64,000 nucleotides of DNA from Rubrivivax sp. SCN 71-131. GTDB lineage: Bacteria; Pseudomonadota; Gammaproteobacteria; Burkholderiales; Burkholderiaceae_C. The stretch covers positions 124,001 through 188,000 of the forward strand of contig MEFD01000018.1 in NCBI GenBank assembly GCA_001724995.1. The letters are read 5' to 3'. Position 1 is the first letter of the stretch. Each line of letters begins with the position of its first letter. Made by a program: the position numbers and the translations under genes. Shown one piece after another: positions 48,505-58,692 of the stretch. The notes below the pieces were generated by a model. That model saw nothing but the letters and a program-made list of their open reading frames with translations. It made no database searches and was not told where the DNA came from.

Positions 48505-50090
48505 CAGGCAGGCGGCTGCAGGCGCGGTTCGGCCACGCCACTGGCGCGGTTGAGTTGCATCAGCGTCAGCGGGCCGGCCAGGCCGTCCAGCGGCAGGCCC
48601 TGGCCGAGCTGGAAGGCGAAGACGCGTCGCCTCAGGGCCTCGTCCTGCGGCGCGCGCGCGCCGACCGCGGTCTCCGGCCCCTGCAGGGCGAGCAGCCGCG
48701 CGAGGATCCATTCGCGCTCGTCGCCGGGCGGCGGGCGCCACCACGCCAGCACCTTGCCGCTCCAGTGCGACTCCAGGCTCGCCAGCGGCAGCTGCTGTGC
48801 GCCCTCGGCCCCTTCGACGACGGCGATGTCGGCGCCCAGCGCGCGCAGCAGCACGAGGTCGCCGCCCTGCAGCACGAGCAGCAGGGGCCGGTCCAGCCGC
48901 CGCAGCAGACCGAGGTCGACGCTGCCCTCCCAGCAGGCCAGGCCGTGCGTGCGCGCGCGGCGGCAGGGATCGTGCTCACCCTGGCCCTGCAGCCCCCAGG
49001 CCGTGGCCAGGGCCGCACTGGCGGCGCCCTCGTCGGCCAGGGGCGCGGGGGCTTCCCCGGAAGCCAGGACGCGCACCGTCGTGGGTCCGGACGCTGCGCC
49101 GGCCGCAGTGCTCGCGGCACCCTCCGCTGCGGGCGCGTTGGCCGCGGTGGGTGCCGCTGCCCCGCCGGCTTCGGGCCAGACCCACCACGCCGCACCCGCG
49201 CCCGCAAGCGCCAGGGCGACGATCGACGCGACGAGCAGCGGCCGCCGGCGGAGCGCGCCGGCCTGGGCATCGAAGACCTCGCGTGCGGCCTGCCGCACGG
49301 TGGTCGCTTCGACCCTGTGCAGGCCGCGGCCATAGGCACCGAGCAGCGCGCGCTGGCACAGCAGGTTGATGCGGCGCGGCACGCCGCCGCTGCGCCGGTG
49401 GATGGCCTGCAGCGCGCGGTCGTCGAACGGCAGCGGCCCCTGCAGGCCGGCGACGGCCAGGCGGTGGCGCACGTAGTCGGCGGTCTGCGCGGCGCAGAGC
49501 GGCTCCAGGTGCACGCGCGCGACGATGCGCTGCGCCAGCTGCTCGAGATCGGGGCGTCCGAGCAGCGCCCGCAGCTCGGGCTGGCCGATGAGCACGATCT
49601 GCAGCAGCTTGCGCTCCGCGGTCTCGAGGTTGGTGAGCAGGCGCAGCAGCTCGAGCAACTCGGGCGCGAGCCCCTGCGCCTCGTCGACGACGAGCAGGCA
49701 TTGCTCGGCGCGCCCATGCGCGTCGAGCAGGAAGCGGTTGAGCGCATCGATGCAGGCCTTGGTGCTCGTCGGCGGCGGCGCTCCGGCCGCGCCGCCGACC
49801 TCGATGCCGAACTCCTCGCACACCGTCTGCAGCAGCTCCAGCGGCGTCAGCATCGGGTTGTAGACGTAGGCGACGCGACAGCCCGCGGGCACCTGCTCGA
49901 GGAAGCAGCGGCAGACGGTCGTCTTGCCGGTGCCCACACCGCCGGTCAGCAGCACGAAGCCGCCGCCGCCCTGCAGGCCGTAGAGCAGGTGCGCCAGCGC
50001 CTCGCGGTGACCCTCGCTCAGGTGCAGGAAGCGCGGATCGGGCGCGATCGAGAACGCCTCCTGCTGCAGGCCGAAGAATGCCGCGTACAT
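48504..50090 (-). CDS. gspA: ExeA/GspA-type ATPase of type II secretion
   Basis: A 528-residue protein opening [22 protein letters not shown], typical of ExeA. A cytoplasmic AAA+ domain carries Walker [11 protein letters not shown] and Walker [12 protein letters not shown] membrane helix (about 284-302, [20 protein letters not shown]) and a Pro/Ala linker lead to a periplasmic part with a C-terminal peptidoglycan-binding-like domain ([21 protein letters not shown]). ExeA and ExeB form a complex needed for GspD assembly in Aeromonas. It is coupled to gspB and diverges from tal. Confidence 0.9.
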   Translation of the reverse strand: MYAAFFGLQQEAFSIAPDPRFLHLSEGHREALAHLLYGLQGGGGFVLLTGGVGTGKTTVCRCFLEQVPAGCRVAYVYNPMLTPLELLQTVCEEFGIEVGGAAGAPPPTSTKACIDALNRFLLDAHGRAEQCLLVVDEAQGLAPELLELLRLLTNLETAERKLLQIVLIGQPELRALLGRPDLEQLAQRIVARVHLEPLCAAQTADYVRHRLAVAGLQGPLPFDDRALQAIHRRSGGVPRRINLLCQRALLGAYGRGLHRVEATTVRQAAREVFDAQAGALRRRPLLVASIVALALAGAGAAWWVWPEAGGAAAPTAANAPAAEGAASTAAGAASGPTTVRVLASGEAPAPLADEGAASAALATAWGLQGQGEHDPCRRARTHGLACWEGSVDLGLLRRLDRPLLLVLQGGDLVLLRALGADIAVVEGAEGAQQLPLASLESHWSGKVLAWWRPPPGDEREWILARLLALQGPETAVGARAPQDEALRRRVFAFQLGQGLPLDGLAGPLTLMQLNRASGVAEPRLQPPA

Positions 50091-50134
50091 GGGCGCGCAG
50101 CATAGCCGCGGCGGCGCGTCCGCAGCCGCATCCG

Positions 50135-50160
50135 GGTCCGGGGTCCGGGGTCCGGGTCCG
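50135..50160. repeat. Short tandem repeat before tal
   Basis: Three exact 7-bp GGTCCGG units (50135-50155) and a truncated fourth, flanked by further GTCCGG-like pieces to 50166. The array ends just before TCTAAT (50168-50173), a plausible -10 box for tal, so it occupies the -35/spacer region. Confidence 0.7.
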
Positions 50161-50167
50161 TCCGGGT

Positions 50168-50173
50168 TCTAAT
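50168..50173 (+). promoter_or_regulatory. Possible -10 box of tal
   Basis: TCTAAT lies 27 bp before the tal ATG. The usual -35 position falls in the GTCCGG repeat array and has no consensus hexamer. Confidence 0.35.
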
Positions 50174-50200
50174 GGCGGCTGCACCGGACCCGCGCAAGCC

Positions 50201-51154
50201 ATGAACCAGCTCGAACAGCTCAGGCAGCACACCATCGTCGTCGCCGACACCGGCAACTTCCGCGAGCTCGCGGCCTTCGCGCCGCGCGACGCCACGACCA
50301 ATCCCTCGCTCATCCTCAAGGCCGTGCAGCAGCCCGAGTACGCGCCCCTGCTGCGCGAAGTGGTGGCGGCGAACGCGCGGCTGGCGCTGCCGGCGATCGT
50401 CGACCGCGTGCTGGTGCGCTTCGGGCAGGAGATCCTGAAGATCGTTCCCGGCCGCGTCAGCACCGAGGTCGATGCACGCCTGTCGTTCGACGCCGAGGCC
50501 ACCGTCGCACGCGCGCGAGGCCTGATCGCGCTCTACGAGGCCGCGGGCGTCGACCGCGCGCGCGTGCTGATCAAGATCGCCGCGACCTGGGAGGGCATCG
50601 GTGCTGCCGCGCAGCTCGAGCGCGCGGGCATCCACTGCAACCTCACGCTGCTGTTCGCGTTCTGCCAGGCGGTGGCCTGCGGCGATGCCGGCGTGACCCT
50701 CATCAGCCCCTTCGTCGGCCGCATTTACGACTGGCACAGGAAGCGCGAGGGCAGCACCTGGGACGAGGCGGCACGGGCCGGCGCGAACGACCCCGGCGTG
50801 CAGTCGGTGCGCGCGATCTGGGAGTACTACAAGGCCCACGAAGTGGCCACCGAGGTGATGGGGGCGAGCTTTCGCAACACCGGGCAGATCCTCGCGCTGG
50901 CCGGCTGCGACCTGCTGACGATCAGCCCGGAGCTGATGGCGCAGCTGCAGGCGGCAAGCGCGCCGGTGCCGCGGCGGCTGGACGTCGAGGCCGCGCGCCG
51001 CTCCGCGCCGCCGGCGGTGCACCACGACGAGCGCAGCTTTCGCTTCGCGCTCAACGAGGACGCGATGGCGACCGAGAAGCTGGCCGAGGGCATCCGCGCC
51101 TTCGCGCTCGACGCCGCCAGGCTCGATGCCCTGATCGAGCAGACGCGCGCATGA
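50201..51154 (+). CDS. tal: Transaldolase
   Basis: A 317-residue class I aldolase of the non-oxidative pentose phosphate pathway. The Schiff-base Lys is K125 in [11 protein letters not shown]; other marks are [40 protein letters not shown] and MGASFRN. The C-terminal part and length match the TalA/TalB type. Its stop overlaps the pgi start as ATGA, so the two are co-translated. Confidence 0.96.
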   Translation: MNQLEQLRQHTIVVADTGNFRELAAFAPRDATTNPSLILKAVQQPEYAPLLREVVAANARLALPAIVDRVLVRFGQEILKIVPGRVSTEVDARLSFDAEATVARARGLIALYEAAGVDRARVLIKIAATWEGIGAAAQLERAGIHCNLTLLFAFCQAVACGDAGVTLISPFVGRIYDWHRKREGSTWDEAARAGANDPGVQSVRAIWEYYKAHEVATEVMGASFRNTGQILALAGCDLLTISPELMAQLQAASAPVPRRLDVEAARRSAPPAVHHDERSFRFALNEDAMATEKLAEGIRAFALDAARLDALIEQTRA

Positions 51155-52758
51155 AGACGGTACGCTGCGAGCAGACCGCCGCCTGGAGCGCGCTGCAGGC
51201 GCACTTCGACGCATCGGGGCGGCACTTCGACCTGCGCCGCGCCTTCGCGCAGGACGCGGCGCGCTTCGCGACCTTCTCGCAGCAGGCGCCCGAGGTCTTC
51301 GCCGACCTGTCGAAGAACCTGCTCGACGCGCGCGGCCAGGCGCTGCTGCTGGAGCTGGCCGCGCAGTGCGGCGTGCCGGCTTGGCGCGACGCCATGTTCG
51401 CGGGCAAGGCGATCAACACCACCGAAGGCCGCGCCGTGCTGCACACGGCGCTGCGCGCGCCGCGGGGCGCGGCGCCGTTCGGCGACGAGGTGCACGGCGA
51501 GCTGGACGCGATGCTCGCCTACGCCGAAGGCGTGCGGGCGCAGGCCGCCGCGGGCGAGTTCAGCGACGTCGTCAACCTCGGCATCGGCGGCAGCGACCTG
51601 GGGCCGGCGATGGTCGTACCCGCGCTCGACGCCTTCGCGCAGCGCGGCTTGCGGCTGCACTTCGTCAGCAACGTCGACGGTCATGCGATCGCGTCGCTGC
51701 TGCGCGGGCTGGACGCCCGGCGCACGCTGTTCATCGTCGCCAGCAAGACTTTCACGACGCAGGAGACGATGGCCAACGCCGAGGTCGCGCGGGCCTGGTT
51801 CACGGCGCAGGGCGGCCGCGACGTGGCGCTCCACTTCGTCGCCGCGACGAGCAACGTGCCGGCCGCCGCCGCGTTCGGCATCACCACCACCTTCGGCTTC
51901 TGGGACTGGGTGGGCGGCCGCTTCTCGCTGTGGAGCGCGATCGGCCTGCCGATCGCCCTGGCCATCGGCGCGGCGAACTTTCGCCAGCTGCTGGCCGGCG
52001 CGCACGCGATGGACCGGCATTTCGCCGCAGCGCCGCCTGCGGCCAACCTGCCGCTGCGCCTGGGGCTGCTCGACGTCTGGTACCGCAATTTCCACGGCTT
52101 CGGCTCGCGCTGCATCGCGCCCTACCACCAGGGGCTGGCGCGGCTGCCGGCCTACCTGCAGCAGCTCGAGATGGAGAGCAACGGCAAGCGCGTGGACCGC
52201 GAGGGCCGGCCGCTGGCGCTGGCCACGAGCCCGGTGCTGTGGGGTGAGCCGGGCACCAACGGCCAGCATGCGTTCTTCCAGATGCTGCACCAGGGCAGCG
52301 AGGTGGTGCCGGTGGAGTTCATCCTCGTGCGCCGGCCGGCGCACGCGCATGCCGAGCTGCACGCCAAGCTGCTGGCCAACGCGCTGGCGCAGTCGCAGGC
52401 GCTGATGCTCGGCAAGTCGGCCGAGGTCGCGGCGGCGGAGCGGGTCGCCACGGCGTCGCCGAAGCTCGATCGCGCGGTGCTCGCCAGCCACCGCAGCTTC
52501 CCGGGCAACCGGCCGAGCACGACGCTGGTGCTGGACGAGCTGACGCCGCGCGCGCTGGGCGCGCTGATCGCGCTCTACGAGCACCGCGTCTTCACCAGCG
52601 GCGCGATCTGGGGCCTGGACAGTTTCGACCAGTGGGGCGTGGAGCTCGGCAAGGCCTTGTGCACGGGCCTGCTGCCGCGCCTGGCCTGCGGCGACACCGC
52701 AGGGCTGGATGGCTCGACCGCCGGGTTGCTGCAACGCCTGCGGCCGCACGCGCGCTAG
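51151..52758 (+). CDS. pgi: Glucose-6-phosphate isomerase
   Basis: A 535-residue isomerase. Family motifs are [59 protein letters not shown] and the C-terminal [20 protein letters not shown]. The catalytic Glu ([16 protein letters not shown]) and His are in place. It pairs with tal for interconversion of hexose and pentose phosphates. A convergent liv operon follows after 50 bp with no clear terminator. Confidence 0.96.
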   Translation: MKTVRCEQTAAWSALQAHFDASGRHFDLRRAFAQDAARFATFSQQAPEVFADLSKNLLDARGQALLLELAAQCGVPAWRDAMFAGKAINTTEGRAVLHTALRAPRGAAPFGDEVHGELDAMLAYAEGVRAQAAAGEFSDVVNLGIGGSDLGPAMVVPALDAFAQRGLRLHFVSNVDGHAIASLLRGLDARRTLFIVASKTFTTQETMANAEVARAWFTAQGGRDVALHFVAATSNVPAAAAFGITTTFGFWDWVGGRFSLWSAIGLPIALAIGAANFRQLLAGAHAMDRHFAAAPPAANLPLRLGLLDVWYRNFHGFGSRCIAPYHQGLARLPAYLQQLEMESNGKRVDREGRPLALATSPVLWGEPGTNGQHAFFQMLHQGSEVVPVEFILVRRPAHAHAELHAKLLANALAQSQALMLGKSAEVAAAERVATASPKLDRAVLASHRSFPGNRPSTTLVLDELTPRALGALIALYEHRVFTSGAIWGLDSFDQWGVELGKALCTGLLPRLACGDTAGLDGSTAGLLQRLRPHAR

Positions 52759-52808
52759 GGCAGCGAGTCCGGCGCGCGGTCGTCGCCGGCAAGCCGTCGC
52801 AGCGGGGA

Positions 52809-53513
52809 CTACATCCCCAGATAGGCGTGGCGCACCTTCTCGTCGTGCAGCAGTTCGCCGGCCGGGCCGCCGAAGATGATGCGGCCGGTCTCCATCACGT
52901 AACCGCGATCGGCGATCGCCAGCGCCGCGCGCGCGTTCTGGTCGGCAAGCACGATCGTCGTGCCGCGCGCCTTCAGCGCAGCCACGTGCTGGAACACCTC
53001 CGCCACGAGCCGCGGCGCCAGGCCCATGCTGGGTTCGTCCAGCAGCAGCAGCTTGGGCTGTGACATCAGCGCACGGCCAAGGGCCAGCATCTGCTGCTGA
53101 CCGCCGGAGAGCGTGCCTGCCGGGTCGTGGCGCTTCTCCACGAGGATCGGGAACATCGCGCAGATCTCGTCCAGCCGCTGTCGCGAGCCGCGCGCGAAGG
53201 TGCCCAGCAGCAGGTTGTCCTCGACGCTGAGCGCGGGGAAAAGCTGGCGCCCTTCGGGCACCTGCACGATGCCCAGCTGCACGCGCTTGCGCGCCGTGGC
53301 GCGGGCGATGTCCTGGCCGTCGAAACGCAGCGCGCGGGTGCTCGCCGGCTGCACGCCCGAGATCGAACGCATCAGCGTCGTCTTGCCGGCGCCGTTGGCG
53401 CCGACGATGGCCACGAGCTCGCCGGGCCGCACTTCGAGGCTGACCTCGCTGAGCGCCGGCACGCGGCCGTAGCGGCTGTCCAGGCCCTGGACTTCGAGGA
53501 TGGACGCGGTCAT
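52809..53513 (-). CDS. livF: Branched-chain amino acid ABC transporter, ATP-binding protein LivF
   Basis: A 234-residue ABC ATPase. Walker A GANGAGKTTL, Q-loop region VPEGRQLFPALSVEDNLLLG, signature LSGGQQQMLALGRALM and Walker B LLLLDEPSMGLAP are typical of LivF. It is the last gene of the minus-strand liv operon and its ATG overlaps the livG stop. Confidence 0.95.
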   Translation of the reverse strand: MTASILEVQGLDSRYGRVPALSEVSLEVRPGELVAIVGANGAGKTTLMRSISGVQPASTRALRFDGQDIARATARKRVQLGIVQVPEGRQLFPALSVEDNLLLGTFARGSRQRLDEICAMFPILVEKRHDPAGTLSGGQQQMLALGRALMSQPKLLLLDEPSMGLAPRLVAEVFQHVAALKARGTTIVLADQNARAALAIADRGYVMETGRIIFGGPAGELLHDEKVRHAYLGM

Positions 53514-54328
53514 TGGACTGCCTGCTTTGCCGCGCCGGCGACGTTGGTGGCGCCACCGGCCACCGCGGCGGCTTCGGCACCGAGGTAGGCCTCGATCACC
53601 CGGCTGTCGCGGCTGACCTCGGCGGGCGTGCCTTCGGCGAGCACTTCGCCGTGGTCGAGCACGAGCACGCGGTCGCTCACCTCCATCACCAGGTGCATGT
53701 TGTGCTCGACGAGCACGACCGCGGTGCCCTCGGCGGCCAGGCGTCGCACGACGGTGTCGATCTCGCGCGCCTCGGTGTGGTTCAGGCCCGCGGCCGGCTC
53801 ATCCAGCAGCAGCATCTTGGGCTCGGTGGCGAGGGCGCGCGCGATCTCCAGCCGCTTCAGCGCGCCGTAGGGCAGCGTGTCCGAGGCCGAATCGACGTAG
53901 GCGGCCAGGCCCACGCGCTCCATCAACGCGACCGAGTCCTCGCGGCAGCGCCCTTCGTCCCGCGCCATCCCCGGCGTGCGGAACAGCGAGGGCAGCAGCG
54001 CGCAGCGCTGGCGCAGGTGGCGGCCGGTCATCACGTTGTCCAGCGCGCTCATGTTGAAGAAGATCTGCAGGTTCTGGAAGGTGCGCGCCAGCCCGGTGGC
54101 CGCGAAGCGGTGCGTCGGCTGGCCGGTGAGGTCGGTGCCGTCGAAACGGATGGAGCCGGTATCCGGACGGTAGATGCCGGTCAGGATGTTCAGCAGCGTC
54201 GTCTTGCCGGCGCCGTTGGGGCCGATGATCGAGTAGATCTGGCCGGGCTCGACGTCGAAGCCGATGCCTTCGAGCACGCGCACGCCGCCGAAGCGCTTGG
54301 CGAGATCACGGACGGAGAGAAGGCTCAT
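53510..54328 (-). CDS. livG: Branched-chain amino acid ABC transporter, ATP-binding protein LivG
   Basis: A 272-residue ABC ATPase with Walker A GPNGAGKTTL, the LivG-type FRFAATGLARTFQNLQIFFN-like region, signature LPYGALKRLEIARALA (degenerate signature normal for LivG) and Walker B LLLDEPAAGLNHTE. The C-terminal tail is Ala-rich. The frame is open far upstream through livM; the ATG at 54328, overlapping the livM stop, is the true start. Confidence 0.95.
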   Translation of the reverse strand: MSLLSVRDLAKRFGGVRVLEGIGFDVEPGQIYSIIGPNGAGKTTLLNILTGIYRPDTGSIRFDGTDLTGQPTHRFAATGLARTFQNLQIFFNMSALDNVMTGRHLRQRCALLPSLFRTPGMARDEGRCREDSVALMERVGLAAYVDSASDTLPYGALKRLEIARALATEPKMLLLDEPAAGLNHTEAREIDTVVRRLAAEGTAVVLVEHNMHLVMEVSDRVLVLDHGEVLAEGTPAEVSRDSRVIEAYLGAEAAAVAGGATNVAGAAKQAVQ

Positions 54329-55347
54329 GGCGCTTTGGACCCCGAGGCGGAACGACGCGACCACAGCCGCGCCAGCGTCGGCACGACGCCGCGCGGGAAG
54401 AAGATCATGGTGGCGATCAGCACACCACCGAAGACCATGGTCTCGTAGTCCTTGAACACGGTCAGCAACTGCGGCAGCAGGGTGAGGATGGCGGCGCCGA
54501 CGATGGCTCCCCAGATCGAGGCCATGCCGCCGAAGACGACCATGATGACCAGCTCGACCGAGTGCAGGAAGCTGGACTTGGCCGGCGTGATGAAGCCCGA
54601 GTAGTGCGCCATGAGTGCACCCGAGAGAGCCGCCAGCAGCGCCGAGATGACGAACACGGCGAGCTTCCAGCGCTCGATCACGATGCCCACCGTCTGGCCC
54701 GCAACCTCGGAGCCGTGCACCGCGCGCAGCGCGCGTCCCACGGGCGAGTCGATCAGGTTGGTGGCCAGCCAGACCGAGGCCCAGAGCACGGCGGCGGCAA
54801 TGCCGTACCAGAGCTTCTCGCCGGAGAGCGTGAGGCCGGCGATCATCAGCGGCGGTACGCTCATGCCGTCGGGGCCGCCGGTGAGGCGGTCCTCGTTGGT
54901 CAACACGAGATTGACGATGACGCCCAGGCCGAGCGTGGCCATCGCCAGGTAGTGACCCTTGAAGCGCAGCGTGGGCTTGCCGACGACGGCGGCGAGGACG
55001 CCGATGGCGGCCACCGTCACCGGCAGCGACAGCCAGGTCGGCCAGCCGTAGTTGGCGGCGAGGATGGCGCTGCCATAGCCGCCCAGCGCGAAGAAGGCGG
55101 CGTGTCCGAGGCTGATCTGGCCGGCGTAGCCGATCAGCAGGTTCAGCCCCAGGCACACGACGGCGTTCATCAGCACCAGCACAGCCACCTCGTAGAAGTA
55201 GCTGTTCGGGAACAGGAAGGGCACGACGACGAGCACGGCCGCCAGCAGCGCCAGCGCGCGCGTGCGGGCTGCGCGCGAGGCGCCGGCGGCGATCCGCGGC
55301 GCGGCCGGCGTGCGGCCGGCAGATGTGTAATCAGACCCGGTCGCCAC
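54325..55347 (-). CDS. livM: Branched-chain amino acid ABC transporter, permease LivM
   Basis: A 340-residue permease with about eight to ten membrane segments and the motifs NLLIGYAGQISLGHAAFFAL and GRALRAVHGSEVAGQTVGI. It starts with GTG at 55347, overlapping livH by 17 bp. The first 25 residues are a polar Ala/Arg-rich tail. It pairs with LivH as the membrane channel. Confidence 0.95.
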   Translation of the reverse strand: MATGSDYTSAGRTPAAPRIAAGASRAARTRALALLAAVLVVVPFLFPNSYFYEVAVLVLMNAVVCLGLNLLIGYAGQISLGHAAFFALGGYGSAILAANYGWPTWLSLPVTVAAIGVLAAVVGKPTLRFKGHYLAMATLGLGVIVNLVLTNEDRLTGGPDGMSVPPLMIAGLTLSGEKLWYGIAAAVLWASVWLATNLIDSPVGRALRAVHGSEVAGQTVGIVIERWKLAVFVISALLAALSGALMAHYSGFITPAKSSFLHSVELVIMVVFGGMASIWGAIVGAAILTLLPQLLTVFKDYETMVFGGVLIATMIFFPRGVVPTLARLWSRRSASGSKAP

Positions 55348-56206
55348 TGCGCGCTCCGACTAGCCCGGTGGGCAGGAAGAACAGCACCACGAGGATCATC
55401 ACGAAGGCGATGACATCCTTGTAGGCCGAGGAGAGGAAACCGGCGCCGAGCGCCTCGATCAGGCCCAGCAGCAGGCCGCCGGCGACGGCGCCGGCGAAGC
55501 TGCCCAGGCCGCCGAGCATGGCCGCGGCAAAGCCCTTGAGGCCGAGCATGACGCCGATCTCGGCCGAGGTGAGCGTGATCGGCGCGGTCAGCACGCCGCC
55601 GAGCGCGCCGAGCAGCGCGGCCAGCGCGAAGCTCACGCGCATGATGACGCGCGTGTCGATGCCCATGAGGCGCGCGGCCAGCGTGTTCTGCGCCGTGGCC
55701 TGCATCGCCTTGCCGAACAGCGTGCGATTGAAGAAGAGGCCCAGCGCCACCACCGCCACCACCGTGCCGCCGATCACCCACAGGCTCTGCGGCACGATGG
55801 TGGCGCCGAAGAAGGTGATGGCGTCCGCGCCGCTGAAGGCCGGCAGCGCGTGGATGCCCTTGCCCCACACGACCTGCGCCAGGCCGCGCAGGAAGAGCGA
55901 GACGCCGATGGTCACGATGATCAGCGTGACGACGTCGTTGCCGTGTGCAGGCTCGATCGCCAGACGCTCGACGAGCAGGCCGACGATCATCGCCGCGGCC
56001 ACCGCCAGTGGCACCGCGACGACGAGCGGCAGGCCCATCGCGACGAAGCTCACCGCGCTCATGCCGCCGACCATCACGAACTCGCCCTGCGCGAAGTTGA
56101 TCGCGTGGCAGGTGTTGTAGATGATCGAGAAGCCGAGCGCGACGAGCGCGTAGATGGCGCCGGCCGTCAGGCCGGCGGCAACGAACTGGAGCCAGGCACC
56201 ACCCAT
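55331..56206 (-). CDS. livH: Branched-chain amino acid ABC transporter, permease LivH
   Basis: A 291-residue permease with the motifs LVALGFSIIYNTCHAINFAQGEF (family start), GKAMQATAQNTLAARLMGID and FAAAMLGGLGSFAGAVAGGLLLG. It lies 63 bp after livK, the largest gap in the operon, consistent with higher expression of the binding protein gene. Confidence 0.95.
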   Translation of the reverse strand: MGGAWLQFVAAGLTAGAIYALVALGFSIIYNTCHAINFAQGEFVMVGGMSAVSFVAMGLPLVVAVPLAVAAAMIVGLLVERLAIEPAHGNDVVTLIIVTIGVSLFLRGLAQVVWGKGIHALPAFSGADAITFFGATIVPQSLWVIGGTVVAVVALGLFFNRTLFGKAMQATAQNTLAARLMGIDTRVIMRVSFALAALLGALGGVLTAPITLTSAEIGVMLGLKGFAAAMLGGLGSFAGAVAGGLLLGLIEALGAGFLSSAYKDVIAFVMILVVLFFLPTGLVGARSGDRV

Positions 56207-56269
56207 GTCGGAACCTCGTTCAAGCAGCGGAAAAGGACAGGGGAGCCTGGGGTCCCGGCGACGCGGGAA

Positions 56270-57436
56270 TTACTTCACCAGCGTCCAGATGCCGTTGCGA
56301 ACCTCGAGCATGCGGAAGGCCGAGAGGTCCAGACCCATGTGGTCGGTGGGCGACATGTTGACGACGCCGCCCGTACCCACGTAGCCCTTGGTGGCCTCGA
56401 TGGCGTCACGCACCTTGGCGCGGTCGCTGCTGTTGGCGGCCTTCATCGCGTTGATGGCGATCATGAAGCCGTCGTAGGCGTGGCCGCCGAAGGTCGAGAC
56501 GTCGGACTTGTAGCGCGCCATGTAGTCCTGCGTGTACTTGGTGACGACGGCCTTCTGCACGTCGGTGGCAGGCAGGATGTCGGCCACCAGCAGCGCGGCC
56601 GCGGGCAGACGCACGCCTTCGGCGGCGTCACCGCTGAGCTTGATGTACTCCTTGGACGCGACGCCGTGCGACTGGTAGAGCGGCTGTGCAAGGCCCAGCT
56701 GCCGGTAGTTGCGCGTGACGATCGCCGGGCCCTGGCCGAAGCCGGGGTTGAGCACCGCCTGCGCGCCGCTGCCCTTGATCTTCGTGAGCTGCGCGGTCAT
56801 GTCGGTGTCGGCGGCGCCGTAGGTCTCGTCGGCGACGATCTGGATGCCGTCGGTGGGCGCGACCTTCAGGCACTCGGCGCGCATCGACTTGTCGAAGCCG
56901 CCGCTGCCGGAGATGAGCGCGGCCTTGGTGAAGCCGCGCGCCTTCATGTCGACGAACACCTTCTGGCAGGCCATGCGGTCGGTGTGCGGCGTCTTGAAGA
57001 CCCACTTCTTCACCGGCTCGATGATGACCACTGCGCCGGCCAGCGAGATGAAGGGTACGCCCGCCTGCTCGACCAGCGGCACCGCGGCCATGGTCGGGCC
57101 GGTGGCGGAGCCGCCGATGATGATGTCGACCTTGTCCTGCTCGATCAGGCGCTTGGTGAAGGTGCGCGCCTTCTCGGCGTCACCGGCGGAGTCGTAGGAG
57201 ATGAGTTGCAGCTTGCGGCCGAGCACGCCGCCGGCAGCGTTCGTCTGGTCGACCAGCATCTCGAGCGTCTTCTGCTCGGGGTCGCCGAGGAAGGAGGCCG
57301 GGCCGGTGACGGCCAGGAAGGCGCCGATGCGGATCGGCTCCTGGGCCTGGACGCCCGCCGCGGCGAGGGCCAGCGCGAGCGCGGCGCTGCCGGTGCCGAC
57401 GGCGCGCTTGACGGATTGAGCAACATTCATGGACAT
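56270..57436 (-). CDS. livK: Branched-chain amino acid ABC transporter, periplasmic binding protein
   Basis: A 388-residue periplasmic binding protein with a signal peptide (about 1-32, cut near VQAQ) and the type 1 fold: IRIGAFLAVTGPASFLGD, ETNAAGG-type DQTNAAGGVLGRKLQLI, DIIIGGSATGPTMAAVPL and GHAYDGFMIAINAMK. It heads the liv operon. The ATG at 57436 has an AGGAG 5 bp upstream; a second ATG two codons on is possible. Ligand may be any branched-chain or aromatic acid, so the substrate is not certain. Confidence 0.92.
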   Translation of the reverse strand: MSMNVAQSVKRAVGTGSAALALALAAAGVQAQEPIRIGAFLAVTGPASFLGDPEQKTLEMLVDQTNAAGGVLGRKLQLISYDSAGDAEKARTFTKRLIEQDKVDIIIGGSATGPTMAAVPLVEQAGVPFISLAGAVVIIEPVKKWVFKTPHTDRMACQKVFVDMKARGFTKAALISGSGGFDKSMRAECLKVAPTDGIQIVADETYGAADTDMTAQLTKIKGSGAQAVLNPGFGQGPAIVTRNYRQLGLAQPLYQSHGVASKEYIKLSGDAAEGVRLPAAALLVADILPATDVQKAVVTKYTQDYMARYKSDVSTFGGHAYDGFMIAINAMKAANSSDRAKVRDAIEATKGYVGTGGVVNMSPTDHMGLDLSAFRMLEVRNGIWTLVK

Positions 57437-57542
57437 GTCTCCTGTGATGGGGTGTAAAGCAGTACAGGCGGGGTGCCTGCACCCAGTCTGCGTCTCGAGG
57501 GTCGGCCCCCACCGTCGCTGTCGCCAAGAGGACGGCGCGCGC

Positions 57543-57570
57543 ATTATGGTAAAGCGATGCCGGTTTCGAA
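57543..57570 (-). promoter_or_regulatory. Possible livK promoter
   Basis: On the minus strand TTCGAA (57570-57565) and CATAAT (57548-57543) are 16 bp apart, about 105 bp before livK. The rest of the gap 57437-57659 shows no other clear signal. Confidence 0.35.
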
Positions 57571-57659
57571 TTTGATCTGGATCGGGTTTTCCGGCGCACC
57601 CTCCGAACAAGGTGGATGGGGTATTCCCGAGGTATTTCGCCGCGGGAAGCAGGGGCGAA

Positions 57660-58667
57660 TCAGCGCGGCGGTGGCAGGGGCCGCCCCTGCAATCGCTGCC
57701 AGAACCAGGGCAGCGATTGCCGCAGGTCGGGCGCGCGGCCGCTGGCCAGCGGCACCGGCAGCGGCTGTGCGGCGCTGCCGCGGCGCGCGATCGCGAAGCT
57801 GAAGCTGTAGTTCGGCTCGGCGCCCATGCGCAGATCGGTGATGCGCACGAGCGTGTCGGCCTCGTGCAGCTTGTAGAAGCCGTGGCTGAAGGCGCGGATG
57901 CGCGCGGCCGCGGCGTTCGCGGCGAGTTCGGCGTCGAGTGCCGCGCCGCGCTCGAAGCGCTCGAAGCGCATCGGCCCTTCGGCGTCGAGCAGCGAGCGGT
58001 AGCCCTCGAGGTACTGCCCGCCGTCGATGGCGACGACGCGCCAGAGCAGCACGCTGAATCCTGCCGGCGTGACCAGCAGGCGCCCGGCGGGCACGCCCTG
58101 CGCCTGCAGCGAGGCCAGCGCCTGGCCGCGCACCTGCTGCTGCGCAATCAGGCCCCACGCAAGATAGGCGCAACCCAGCAGCACGCCGATGTCGTTGGCG
58201 CGCAGGCGGCGGCCATCGCGCCGCGTCAGCGTCCAGGCGGTGCCGACGAGCCAGGGCAGCGTGACCAGCGGATCGAGGATGAACACGCTGCCGATCGCCA
58301 CCGGGTGACTGCTGAAGGGCAGCGCGATCTGCGTGCCGTAGACGGTGAGCGCGTCCAGCAGCGGATGCGTGACGAGCACCAGCCACAGTGCCAGCCACCA
58401 GCGCCGCCACTGCCCCCATTCGCCGTGCAACCGCGCCACCAGTGCCGCCAGCGGCAGCGAGAACAGCGTGAGCCAGAACAGCGCATGCGTCTCGGCGCGG
58501 TGCAGCACCATGTTCAGGACCGGATCGCCGTGGTCGATGAACACGTCCAGATCGGGCAGCGTGCCGGCGATCGCGCCCCAGGTCGCGGCCTTCCAGAGCG
58601 CCGTGCGCCGACGCATCACGGCGACACCGACCGCGGCGCCGAGTGCGATCTGCGTCAGCGAATCCAT
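57660..58667 (-). CDS. Membrane-bound metal-dependent hydrolase (YdjM/DUF457-like)
   Basis: A 335-residue inner-membrane protein. It opens MDSLTQIALGAAVGVAVM and has the conserved GAIAGTLPDLDVFIDHGD and HRAETHALFW, then LVTHPLLDALTVYGTQ; these His/Asp positions define the YdjM/YbcI family. Four or five membrane helices occupy the first 200 residues and a soluble domain of about 130 residues ends the chain. The substrate is unknown. It is 25 bp upstream, on the same strand, of nothing further; the DUF2817 gene precedes it by 25 bp. Confidence 0.82.
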   Translation of the reverse strand: MDSLTQIALGAAVGVAVMRRRTALWKAATWGAIAGTLPDLDVFIDHGDPVLNMVLHRAETHALFWLTLFSLPLAALVARLHGEWGQWRRWWLALWLVLVTHPLLDALTVYGTQIALPFSSHPVAIGSVFILDPLVTLPWLVGTAWTLTRRDGRRLRANDIGVLLGCAYLAWGLIAQQQVRGQALASLQAQGVPAGRLLVTPAGFSVLLWRVVAIDGGQYLEGYRSLLDAEGPMRFERFERGAALDAELAANAAAARIRAFSHGFYKLHEADTLVRITDLRMGAEPNYSFSFAIARRGSAAQPLPVPLASGRAPDLRQSLPWFWQRLQGRPLPPPR

Positions 58668-58692
58668 CGCCGGCGTGCAGCCGCGTCCGCCG

